DNA of 43,193 nucleotides, taken from the IMG/VR virus record IMGVR_UViG_3300002223_000004, positions 1 through 43,193 of that record. One strand, given 5' to 3'. Shown here one piece after another: positions 14,213 to 20,643 of this stretch; the first letter of the stretch is position 1, and the number at the start of each line of letters is the position of its first letter. Under the pieces are notes generated by a model. The model was not told the DNA's origin and made no database searches. It saw only the letters and a list, made by a program, of their open reading frames with translations. The DNA comes from a virus. The position numbers and the translations under genes are program-made.

Positions 14213-15160
14213 ATGAAGAAAATATTAATTGGTATTATAGTTTTGGCGGGTTTGTTTTTACTTGCAAAAACTATCTTTGCGAGTTTATCAGGATATACGG
14301 CTTCAGAATTTGCGCAATTTTGTGCAGACAATCCATTGACTTGTAAAAAAGTGGATATAAATGAGCAATGGGGAATTGTTTCTTGTCCGAGTGACGACCA
14401 GACTGTTGGGTCAACTTATGTTCATGCAGGAAACATAGGACAAGGCGGAAGTGCGGTTTATTTGTTGCCACATTTCCCACCATTTGTTCATTTTTATCTT
14501 AATGAGGGCAACTCAGTAAAAGTAATATCTGGTTCTAATACAATAAGTTGGATTGGTGTTGTGTGTCAGAGTCCTGAACCGACGGCTACTCCGACGCCGA
14601 CAGAAGAACCGACCCCTACTCCGACTGAGACGTTGACTCCTACTCCGACACCAACTCCTACGGAAGAACCGAAGGAAGTTTGTGAGGACGAGGAAGCATT
14701 AAATTTTGGCGAGGAGGGTGATTGTGAGTATGAGGAAGTAACTCCAACGCCTACTCCGACACCAGAAGAACCACAAGAACCGGAAGGTAGTATTGAACTT
14801 ACTCCTGCTGGTGCTCCGACTTGTGTAGGGGTTGATTTTGTGTTGCTTCCTGCAAATCCTATTGTTAAAAGATCAGGAGACAATGCTCTTTTGCAATGGC
14901 AACCAACTCAAGGTAGCGAGGCGGTATTTTATTACCGAGAAGTAGGTAATCCTTCAAACGCACACTCGCTTCCGAATCCAGTTCCTAATGACGGAGTTGA
15001 AGACAACTTCCATTTATTAGGTTCTACGGATTGGGAGTTTGGATTCCAACAGAAAGACGGTTGTGCTTTCTCTGGAATAGTGTGGGTAGTTGACGGCGCA
15101 GTAACGTATCAGGAGTTCTATTTGCCGGCTTATGATTTGATAACCGGTGAGTGGTTGTAG
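14213..15160 (+). CDS. Secreted protein with Thr-Pro repeat linkers (315 aa)
   Basis: It has an N-terminal signal sequence or anchor (MKKILIGIIVLAGLFLLAKT). Residues about 28-120 are a Cys-containing globular part. Residues about 121-195 are two linkers of PTPT repeats interrupted by a short acidic Cys-flanked segment (CEDEEALNFGEEGDC). A C-terminal beta-rich domain has two more Cys. Such linkers are common in surface proteins of Patescibacteria and some other lineages, so this may be host-derived cargo displayed on the infected cell. No enzyme motif is seen. Its codon and base use (many C-rich PTP codons) differs from neighbours. Confidence 0.65.
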   Translation: MKKILIGIIVLAGLFLLAKTIFASLSGYTASEFAQFCADNPLTCKKVDINEQWGIVSCPSDDQTVGSTYVHAGNIGQGGSAVYLLPHFPPFVHFYLNEGNSVKVISGSNTISWIGVVCQSPEPTATPTPTEEPTPTPTETLTPTPTPTPTEEPKEVCEDEEALNFGEEGDCEYEEVTPTPTPTPEEPQEPEGSIELTPAGAPTCVGVDFVLLPANPIVKRSGDNALLQWQPTQGSEAVFYYREVGNPSNAHSLPNPVPNDGVEDNFHLLGSTDWEFGFQQKDGCAFSGIVWVVDGAVTYQEFYLPAYDLITGEWL

Positions 15161-15167
15161 GTTGATA

Positions 15168-15256
15168 ATCGGGATTGGGTTGTCGAAGTGTCTCAGTCCC
15201 GATACTTGAGCTTATGATTATTTTTCTACTGCTTTTGGTAAAGACTAGAAATAATC
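15168..15256 (+). promoter_or_regulatory. Two tandem inverted repeats after secreted-protein gene
   Basis: ATCGGGA (15168-15174) pairs with TCCCGAT (15197-15203). Then GATTATTT..CTA (15216-15228, with two extra T) pairs with TAGAAATAATC (15246-15256). The 100-nt gap holds no ORF. The structures could end the upstream transcript or protect its 3' end, although no clean T tract follows either stem. Confidence 0.4.
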
Positions 15257-15260
15257 TTAA

Positions 15261-15386
15261 ATGAAAAAGAGAATAAAAAAAATAACCTATTACCCGAAAT
15301 CTTTTCAGGAAGTTTGGAACGCTGTTATGCAATACTTGCGTGAAGGGAAAATAGATATTTATATTGAAATAAGCCAACTTAAATAA
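15261..15386 (+). CDS. Small basic hypothetical protein (41 aa)
   Basis: A 41-aa product with a basic N-terminus (MKKRIKKITYYP) and a helical middle (FQEVWNAVMQYLREG). It ends 20 nt before the GmhA-like gene. There is no clear Shine-Dalgarno sequence. Composition is coding-like, but without homologs this remains tentative. Confidence 0.4.
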   Translation: MKKRIKKITYYPKSFQEVWNAVMQYLREGKIDIYIEISQLK

Positions 15387-15406
15387 CTTATTACCAAAGA
15401 GAGAAT

Positions 15407-15862
15407 ATGAAAATAGAAACGCTTGCTCAACATTGTATAGATGCGATTAAGAGTGGAAATAAAATAATAGTTTGTGGTAATGGAGGTAGTGCAGCCCAAA
15501 GTCAGCATTTTGTCGCAGAGCTTGTTGGTAAATATCAACACGAAAGAAGGGCTCTACCAGCATTATCTTTGACTGTAGATACAAGTATTCTGACTTCAAT
15601 AGCAAACGACTTCAGCTTTGAAATGGTATTTGTGAGGCAACTAGAGGCACTGGGTAAAAAGGGAGATGTTTTTATAGGAATATCAACTTCGGGGAAATCT
15701 AGAAACATTAATTTAGCCTTAGATTGGGCAAGGAAAAACGGTTTAGTAGTTTGTGACTTTGAACGAGCGGGCGACTCGACAACCGAAATTCAGGAAAACC
15801 AGTTGGTCGCACTTCACGAAGTTGCGGAGATTATTGAAAACTATTTCGTTAACAATAAATAA
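15407..15862 (+). CDS. gmhA: Sedoheptulose-7-phosphate isomerase (GmhA-like SIS)
   Basis: A 151-aa SIS-domain protein. CGNGGSAAQSQHFVAELVG aligns with the GmhA phosphosugar loop and the first pair of zinc ligands (His, Glu), IGISTSGKS is the second sugar-phosphate loop, and IQENQLVALHE carries the Gln/His pair near the C-terminus. GmhA converts sedoheptulose-7-phosphate to D-glycero-D-manno-heptose-7-phosphate. The protein is about 40 residues shorter than bacterial GmhA, mainly by trimming before the last helix. It heads a run of sugar genes. The ribosome site is AGAGAG. Confidence 0.8.
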   Translation: MKIETLAQHCIDAIKSGNKIIVCGNGGSAAQSQHFVAELVGKYQHERRALPALSLTVDTSILTSIANDFSFEMVFVRQLEALGKKGDVFIGISTSGKSRNINLALDWARKNGLVVCDFERAGDSTTEIQENQLVALHEVAEIIENYFVNNK

Positions 15863-15863
15863 C

Positions 15864-15968
15864 ATGGGATTTAAAATTAATAAATCTAGGGAAAAAACCG
15901 CAAGATTTTGTTCTGGAGAATGTAGATTGAGTTGGTTCAGTGGTTTAAATAGGAGGGCATTTATATGA
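15864..15968 (+). CDS. Tiny Cys-pair protein (34 aa), tentative
   Basis: A 34-codon frame between gmhA and the HAD gene, closing with an ATGA overlap. It contains FCSGECR, the kind of half zinc finger seen in the N-termini of HNH endonucleases, so it may be a remnant of one. The AGGAGG near its 3' end is the ribosome site of the next gene. It may not be a functional protein. Confidence 0.3.
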   Translation: MGFKINKSREKTARFCSGECRLSWFSGLNRRAFI

Positions 15969-16231
15969 ATATTTGTTTCGATACTGATGAGTGTTTGGTT
16001 GATGGCGGCAAACCAATACCGGCGAATGTTGAACTTTTAAAATTATTATCCAAAACACACAAAGTGTTTATATGGTCGGGAAATGGTTTTGTCCACGCTT
16101 TTGATGTCGCAAAAAAACTTTACTTATTAGAAGTAATTAGTGGTGTATTGAATAAATATTCGACATTTGTCCCAGAGATAGCGTTTGACAACCAAGAAAT
16201 AGATTTAGGCAAAGTAAACATAAAGCTATGA
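15965..16231 (+). CDS. Small HAD-like phosphatase (88 aa)
   Basis: The N-terminus ICFDTDECLVDGG is a HAD motif I (DxD nucleophile and acid). FIWSGNG fits motif II, and FDNQEIDLGK near the C-terminus fits the acidic motif IV region. At 88 aa it lacks a cap domain. In heptose pathways a HAD phosphatase (GmhB) removes the 7-phosphate after the kinase step. This protein is much smaller than GmhB but sits exactly between gmhA and the kinase, so that role is plausible. It overlaps the kinase gene as ATGA. Confidence 0.6.
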   Translation: MNICFDTDECLVDGGKPIPANVELLKLLSKTHKVFIWSGNGFVHAFDVAKKLYLLEVISGVLNKYSTFVPEIAFDNQEIDLGKVNIKL

Positions 16232-17145
16232 AATATTTGTGTGAGGCTCCAGTCAGAATTAGTTTATTTGGATCGGGAAGTGATGTTGGAGAATACGCAT
16301 CTAAATATGGCGGTGTTTGTATAAATATGGCGATAAATATAAGGCAAAGGTTTATTTTAGGAGATGATGAAAAAGTAGATTTTGGTTATTTAGAGAATAC
16401 CAATCCTAAATTTTATGAGGCATTTTTTAAAGAGATTTATAGACCAAACTACTTTTTACAAGAGTTTGATGGATTTATACATAGCGGTTTAGGCACATCA
16501 GCATCAGCCGCGGTTTGTTTGGTGGCCGGACTATCTAAATTAAAAGGAGAAAAACTAATAAGGTACGAAATAGCTGAGAAGGCATGGGATATAGAGGTCA
16601 ATAAGTTAAATTTATTCGGAGGTAAGCAGGATCAATTTTGTGCGACATTTGGCGGGTTTAATTTAATGAAATTCAATGATAGGGTTGAGATACAAAGTAT
16701 TCATAGAGAAGTGGCAGAAAAAGTCACAGAGAATTTATTATTGTTTGATACAAGGATAAGACGCAAAAACCCCAAACTTCAGGAGAATCTAAAAACAATA
16801 TCTAGTGGGCAAAAACAAGCACTTGATATAATTAAGAACCTAGCAAATGATGCTTACCACAGAATTTATAAAGGCGATATAAAAGGATTAGGCAAATTAT
16901 TAGACGATACATGGAGATACAAAAAGCAAAGCAACAATGTGACCACGCCGGAAATTGACACAATCTATTACAAAGCAAGAGATTTAGGTGCTTATGGGGG
17001 TAAATTGTGCGGTTCAGGAGGTGGAGGTTACATGGTATTTATAGTTCCTATGGAAAAACAAGAATACTTTAAAAACCAAATAGGTCTTGAATGGGTAGAT
17101 CATGGTGGTATAGATTGGAATGGAGCAACAACACGATTTATATGA
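16228..17145 (+). CDS. hddA: Heptose-7-phosphate 1-kinase (HddA-like GHMP kinase)
   Basis: A 305-aa GHMP kinase. It has an N-terminal substrate segment (APVRISLFGSGSDV), the phosphate-binding loop GLGTSASAAV (around residue 88) and the C-terminal GGKLCGSGGGGYM motif. The closest match by eye is HddA, which phosphorylates D-glycero-D-manno-heptose-7-phosphate at C1 in GDP-heptose synthesis. Related kinases act on fucose or mevalonate, but the adjacent GmhA and nucleotidyltransferase favour heptose. Start and stop are both coupled by ATGA overlaps to the flanking genes. Confidence 0.8.
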   Translation: MKYLCEAPVRISLFGSGSDVGEYASKYGGVCINMAINIRQRFILGDDEKVDFGYLENTNPKFYEAFFKEIYRPNYFLQEFDGFIHSGLGTSASAAVCLVAGLSKLKGEKLIRYEIAEKAWDIEVNKLNLFGGKQDQFCATFGGFNLMKFNDRVEIQSIHREVAEKVTENLLLFDTRIRRKNPKLQENLKTISSGQKQALDIIKNLANDAYHRIYKGDIKGLGKLLDDTWRYKKQSNNVTTPEIDTIYYKARDLGAYGGKLCGSGGGGYMVFIVPMEKQEYFKNQIGLEWVDHGGIDWNGATTRFI

Positions 17146-17687
17146 AGGCTTTGATTTTATCGGCGGGGAGAGGTACACGGCTTGGCAAATTAACAAAAGA
17201 AATACCAAAGCCGATGATAACTGTGGGCAATTACCCTGTATTAGAACATTTAGTTTTTCACCTATCAAAGTTCGGCATTACACAGATTATGGTAAACTTA
17301 CATTACAAACCCGAAGTTATTATGAATTACTTTGGTACAGGACTTCTTTACTCTTACGAACCGACGCTTCTCGGCGAGGAGGGAACAATACAATCACTTA
17401 AACACTGGTTATTTACCGATTACACGGTAGTTATGAATGGCGATACATTAACTGATATAGATATTGGTCAAATGTTCAGGTGGTCGCAAGGTAAAAATAT
17501 AATTAGTATGGACGGAAATATTTATACTGGTACAAAAATAATAAGTCCAAGATACTTTTTTGGCGAGAAAGAATTTGTCAAATATTATGATCCTACTATG
17601 TATTGGAAAGATATAGGTACTTTTTCTGGCCTAAAGTCGGCTAGAGATTATTATGAAAAAATTCATAATTTATCTGCAAGCAATTAA
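17142..17687 (+). CDS. hddC: Sugar-1-phosphate nucleotidyltransferase (HddC-like)
   Basis: The ATG at 17142 overlaps the kinase stop. The 181-aa product starts with LILSAGRGTRLGKLTKEIPKP, the NTP-binding signature, followed by a VMNGDTLTDIDI acidic metal site and a WKDIGTF segment near the end. It would join a nucleotide to heptose-1-phosphate (GDP in the HddC pathway, although nucleotide choice cannot be read from sequence). It is shorter than typical HddC, lacking some of the middle sugar-binding region. The next gene starts right at its stop. Confidence 0.78.
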   Translation: MKALILSAGRGTRLGKLTKEIPKPMITVGNYPVLEHLVFHLSKFGITQIMVNLHYKPEVIMNYFGTGLLYSYEPTLLGEEGTIQSLKHWLFTDYTVVMNGDTLTDIDIGQMFRWSQGKNIISMDGNIYTGTKIISPRYFFGEKEFVKYYDPTMYWKDIGTFSGLKSARDYYEKIHNLSASN

Positions 17688-18038
17688 ATGAAGAAGTTTA
17701 TTATTTGTTCTACTTGCGAGGTGAGCGGTCAAGAAAATGCAAAAGATGTAATGCTTCGCTCAAGAATGGGCGATAAATATTTATCGTTAAAAATGAGGGG
17801 CGGTATTGAGTTACTTGGTGAAATACGTGATGACGGCACAATTCTAGTTAAAAGAGGTAATGATAGGTATACGGTAATACAAGGTAGTGAATTTACAATA
17901 CTCTGTTCAAGATGTTGTCAACCAGTTTTTAGAAGGGAGGTAAATGGAACGCTACAAATCAGCGAGTACCGGTTCGCATGGGCTGTTGGGGGAAGCCTTA
18001 GTCAGTCGGTTGGAACAAGCGAACAACAAAGTATTTAG
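17688..18038 (+). CDS. Zinc-ribbon-like hypothetical protein (116 aa)
   Basis: It has an N-terminal CSTC and a later CSRCCQP pair, a two-knuckle zinc-binding pattern bracketing a beta-rich segment (GGIELLGEIRDDGTILVKRG). The reading frame runs 95 nt into the SDR gene. The protein-like part ends near the SDR start, so the last 30 residues may be an incidental extension. No function is recognised. Confidence 0.5.
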   Translation: MKKFIICSTCEVSGQENAKDVMLRSRMGDKYLSLKMRGGIELLGEIRDDGTILVKRGNDRYTVIQGSEFTILCSRCCQPVFRREVNGTLQISEYRFAWAVGGSLSQSVGTSEQQSI

Positions 18039-18732
18039 ATTGGGTAGGGATGGTGTTATACCTGAAGGTCTAAATGTTGTATTTGATTGTGCCGCATTCG
18101 GTAATCTAGCAGGCCATAGGGGTGATCCTAAAGAAATATACAAAGCTAATCTGATGAGAGTGATAACCGAAATGGATTACCTGGATGATAAAACGAAGTA
18201 TATCTACATAAGCTCAAGTTCTGTTGCAAGGCCGACTCAAATTACTTACTCATTAAGCAAAAAGGCCGCCGAAGAATTTTTGCAGATACAAGATAAAAAG
18301 ATAGCAATAGTTAGGCCGTTTAGCATGACAGGTATAGGCGACCAGCCCGAACACTTAATTCCTACGCTTATTAGATCTTGTTTAAAAGGCGAGGAAATGC
18401 CATTTGTACCAGAGCCTCACCACGACTACATAGATGTGGATGATGTTGTGGATGCTTTGTTGATAATTGCGGATAAAGGATTATTTGAAGGCGAGGTATA
18501 TCAAGTAGGCAGAGGCAAAAGCTACTCAAATCAAGAGGTAAGAGAAATGGTTGAAAATGCAACGGGTAAGAAAGCCAATGTACAATTAGTAGAGAGCATG
18601 AGGTCATACGACAGCACGGATTGGGTAAGCGATAACACAAGAATATGGAGTTTGGGCTGGAAGATAACTAAATCACTCGAACAAACTATTCAGGAAATGG
18701 TGAATTATGCACGAAAGAATATTACAGATTAG
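17944..18732 (+). CDS. NAD-dependent epimerase/dehydratase (extended SDR)
   Basis: The start is fixed by AGGGAGG just upstream. The 262-aa extended SDR has a nucleotide-binding TGSHGLLGEAL glycine motif near residue 9, ISSSS strand, and the catalytic TYSLSKKAA (YxxxK) around residue 98. It also has VRPFSMTG and a C-terminal sugar-binding part. Such enzymes epimerise, reduce or dehydrate NDP-sugars. Following the GDP-heptose genes, it probably modifies the activated heptose. The exact reaction is not readable. The 3' end overlaps the transketolase gene by 26 nt. Confidence 0.75.
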   Translation: MERYKSASTGSHGLLGEALVSRLEQANNKVFRLGRDGVIPEGLNVVFDCAAFGNLAGHRGDPKEIYKANLMRVITEMDYLDDKTKYIYISSSSVARPTQITYSLSKKAAEEFLQIQDKKIAIVRPFSMTGIGDQPEHLIPTLIRSCLKGEEMPFVPEPHHDYIDVDDVVDALLIIADKGLFEGEVYQVGRGKSYSNQEVREMVENATGKKANVQLVESMRSYDSTDWVSDNTRIWSLGWKITKSLEQTIQEMVNYARKNITD

Positions 18733-19270
18733 TAAGGATGAACAGTTAAGCCACGTGGGTAGTTGTCTTGGCATGGCTAAAGTTCTTGAGGAGATTTATC
18801 AAATTAAACAACCAGAGGATATCGTTATCCTAGACGCTGGCCATGCACATTTGGCACACTTGGTAGCTCAAGAGAAATATGAAGACAAAGAAATCAAACT
18901 ACCATTGCATGATATCCACTGTAATTTAGAGGATGGGTGTGAGGTGGCAACGGGCAGTTTAGGAAGCGGGGCGGTGATAAGCCTGGGCAGGGCAGTAGGC
19001 AACCCCGATAGAGATGTTTATTTGGTTCTTTCAGACGGCGGGGCTATGGAGGGGTCGGTTTGGGAAGCGTTAAGACTAAGGACTGACTTGGGAATCAACA
19101 ATTTAAAAATATTTATCAATTGCAACGGATACGGGGCATTAGACCCAATAGACACCGACACTCTTGAGGCAAGGTTAAAAGAGTTTTGTTCTGACATTGA
19201 AGTAAGAAGAACCAATAGTGATTTTGGTAGTTACAGGGGTGTTGCAAGCCATTATGGAAAGATTAACTGA
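18707..19270 (+). CDS. Transketolase, N-terminal (ThDP-binding) subunit
   Basis: The 187-aa product corresponds to the first part of transketolase. It has an HVGSCLGMAKVL active-site segment, ATGSLGSGAV, and the thiamine-diphosphate/metal motif (SDGGAMEGSVWEAL followed by NCNGYGA). Full transketolases have about 270 residues here, so this is a compact version. Together with the next gene it forms a split transketolase. Transketolase makes sedoheptulose-7-phosphate, the substrate of GmhA, which ties it to the upstream heptose genes. An alternative is a role in making a branched or keto sugar. Confidence 0.78.
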   Translation: MHERILQISKDEQLSHVGSCLGMAKVLEEIYQIKQPEDIVILDAGHAHLAHLVAQEKYEDKEIKLPLHDIHCNLEDGCEVATGSLGSGAVISLGRAVGNPDRDVYLVLSDGGAMEGSVWEALRLRTDLGINNLKIFINCNGYGALDPIDTDTLEARLKEFCSDIEVRRTNSDFGSYRGVASHYGKIN

Positions 19271-19772
19271 AAAAGAAAGATACGATTCAATGCGGGGCTG
19301 GTGGGGTTATGAGCTGCACGGGAAGATGGCAGATGACGATAGATTGTATGTGGTCACGGGAGACTTAGGTTTTGGCCTGTTTGATTATATAAGACGAGAT
19401 TTTCCTGACAGGTTCGTCAATACGGGTGCTGCAGAGCAAGCGATGATGGGCATAGGAATAGGATTAGCGCAAGAGGGGAAGATACCGATAGTTTATTCAA
19501 TAACCACATTTTTAATTTATAGGCCATTTGAACTTATCAGAAATTATGTAAATCATGAGAATTTACCCGTTAAGTTGGCAGGAAGCGGCAGAGGAGCTGA
19601 AACTTATGCCCATGATGGGTTTAGCCACAACGCAACCGATATACCTCAAATAATAACTGCAAGTTTTCCGAACATAATTCAGTTTTATCCTGATACCAAA
19701 GAAGAAATACCACAATTAATGGACAAGTTTCTATATAATGACAAGCCAAGTTTTATTTCTCTTAGAAAATGA
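19254..19772 (+). CDS. Transketolase, C-terminal (pyrimidine-binding) subunit
   Basis: The ATG at 19254 overlaps the N-subunit by 17 nt. The 172-aa product carries the pyrimidine domain: TGDLGFGLFD, then NTGAAEQAMMGIGIGLA with the catalytic Glu that activates thiamine diphosphate, and GRGAETYAHDGFSH. It lacks the third transketolase domain, which is dispensable for catalysis. Split two-subunit transketolases occur in some bacteria, archaea and sugar gene clusters. It ends in an ATGA overlap with a small gene. Confidence 0.78.
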   Translation: MERLTEKERYDSMRGWWGYELHGKMADDDRLYVVTGDLGFGLFDYIRRDFPDRFVNTGAAEQAMMGIGIGLAQEGKIPIVYSITTFLIYRPFELIRNYVNHENLPVKLAGSGRGAETYAHDGFSHNATDIPQIITASFPNIIQFYPDTKEEIPQLMDKFLYNDKPSFISLRK

Positions 19773-19942
19773 ATCTAAGGAGTTCAGCAAACAGACAAGG
19801 CAAGGTAGTTACTGAAATTATACATTTTTCCGATGGTTCTAAAAAAACCATTGAAGGGATAATAACTAACACAATACGGCAAGGCAAAATAAAGTGGGAT
19901 GCGCATTCTTTAATAACGCATAAATTGACTACAAACGAATAA
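19769..19942 (+). CDS. Small hypothetical protein (57 aa)
   Basis: The ATGA overlap with the transketolase subunit makes this the last cistron of the sugar operon. The 57-aa product is beta-rich (VTEIIHFSDGSKKTIEGIIT, positions about 14-33). Its last codons overlap the -35 box of module B (19925-19930). No family is recognised. Confidence 0.5.
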   Translation: MNLRSSANRQGKVVTEIIHFSDGSKKTIEGIITNTIRQGKIKWDAHSLITHKLTTNE

Positions 19943-19953
19943 AATTGTATTAT
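19925..19953 (+). promoter_or_regulatory. Module B promoter, TTGACT-N17-TATTAT
   Basis: TTGACT (19925-19930), 17 nt, TATTAT (19948-19953). The following hairpin begins 7 nt after the -10, as in modules A and D. It sits just upstream of the terminase/portal block. Confidence 0.65.
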
Positions 19954-19960
19954 TTACTTA

Positions 19961-20016
19961 TCGGACACATCCGACAATGGCAATATAAGAGGTGCAGGAA
20001 TGCATCTCTTTTTTTT
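19961..20016 (+). terminator. Module B: +1 hairpin, linker and intrinsic terminator
   Basis: Hairpin TCGGA-CACA-TCCGA (19961-19974), linker CAATGGCAATAT, then AAGAGGTGCA and TGCATCTCTT enclosing a GGAA tetraloop (19987-20010), followed by T8. Transcripts from the module B promoter would be about 55 nt unless RNA polymerase reads through. The ribosome site of the next gene lies just past the T-run. Confidence 0.75.
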
Positions 20017-20033
20017 GAAAGCAGGTGAGGTAT

Positions 20034-20300
20034 ATGAAATATGTAACACAAGAAGAATTTGATCAACTCCTAAAAGAAAAAGTTAAAAGAAACGAAATGC
20101 GTGAATTAAGCCAAAGCGAAGAAAGAGACCCCGAAGTAATTAATAATTATGGAGTTTATGTTGAAGAATTAGGCAAAGAATATAAAGTCGGCAAAGAACC
20201 AGAAGTAGTTAAACCAAAGTTTGTACCAGAAGTTAAGAAACCTGTGGTTAAAGTGGTTAAAAAGGAGGGAAAGCGTGGCAAAAGTAGGAAGACCAAGTAA
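20034..20300 (+). CDS. Charged hypothetical protein before terminase (88 aa)
   Basis: The ATG at 20034 follows AGGTGAGG at close spacing. The product is extremely rich in Lys, Glu and Val with a basic C-terminal tail, largely helical or disordered. It overlaps the small-terminase gene by 26 nt. No family is recognised. As first gene of the packaging operon, it may be a packaging or DNA-binding accessory. Confidence 0.5.
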   Translation: MKYVTQEEFDQLLKEKVKRNEMRELSQSEERDPEVINNYGVYVEELGKEYKVGKEPEVVKPKFVPEVKKPVVKVVKKEGKRGKSRKTK

Positions 20301-20643
20301 ATACAAAGAAGAATATTGTGATAAGGCAATAGAAGTAATGAAGCGTGGTTTTTCAAAAGAAGCCGTAGCTGGGCATTTGGATATTACCAAAGATACGCTA
20401 TATCGTTGGGTTAAAAAACATAAAGAATTTTCATACGCCATAAAAAAAGGAGAAGAATATTCAAGGGTATTTTGGGAAGAATTGGGCATTGAAATGGTAA
20501 CAGCAGGACAGGGAAATCCAACGGCTTGGATATTTAACATGAAGAATAGATTTGGCTGGAAAGATAAACAAGAAATTACAGGAGAGGATGGCGCTCCACT
20601 CGGTGTGGTGGTGCTTCCAAGTGTAAATGATAAAAAAGAATGA
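20275..20643 (+). CDS. terS: Terminase small subunit
   Basis: The GTG start at 20275 is supported by AGGAGGG. The 122-aa product begins GRPSKYKEEYCDKAIEVMKRG, then SKEAVAGHLDITKDTLYRWVKKH, a helix-turn-helix typical of small terminases. A helical oligomerisation region follows and contains NPTAWIFNMKNRFGWKDK, a segment common in this family. The subunit recognises phage DNA and hands it to the large subunit. It overlaps the large-subunit gene by 17 nt. Confidence 0.85.
   Translation: MAKVGRPSKYKEEYCDKAIEVMKRGFSKEAVAGHLDITKDTLYRWVKKHKEFSYAIKKGEEYSRVFWEELGIEMVTAGQGNPTAWIFNMKNRFGWKDKQEITGEDGAPLGVVVLPSVNDKKE

Noticed and set aside
14566-14883. Minus-strand ORF with Gly-Val repeats
   Set aside because: It is the antisense reading of the Thr-Pro linkers of the secreted protein.
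17120-17401. Plus-strand ORF of 93 codons overlapping the nucleotidyltransferase gene
   Set aside because: It lies wholly over kinase and nucleotidyltransferase codons in another frame, and its product resembles no protein. The nucleotidyltransferase frame has clear motifs.
18149-18175. CTGATGA ... GAAA, resembling a hammerhead ribozyme core
   Set aside because: The bases between them cannot form the required stem II, and the segment is coding sequence of the SDR enzyme.
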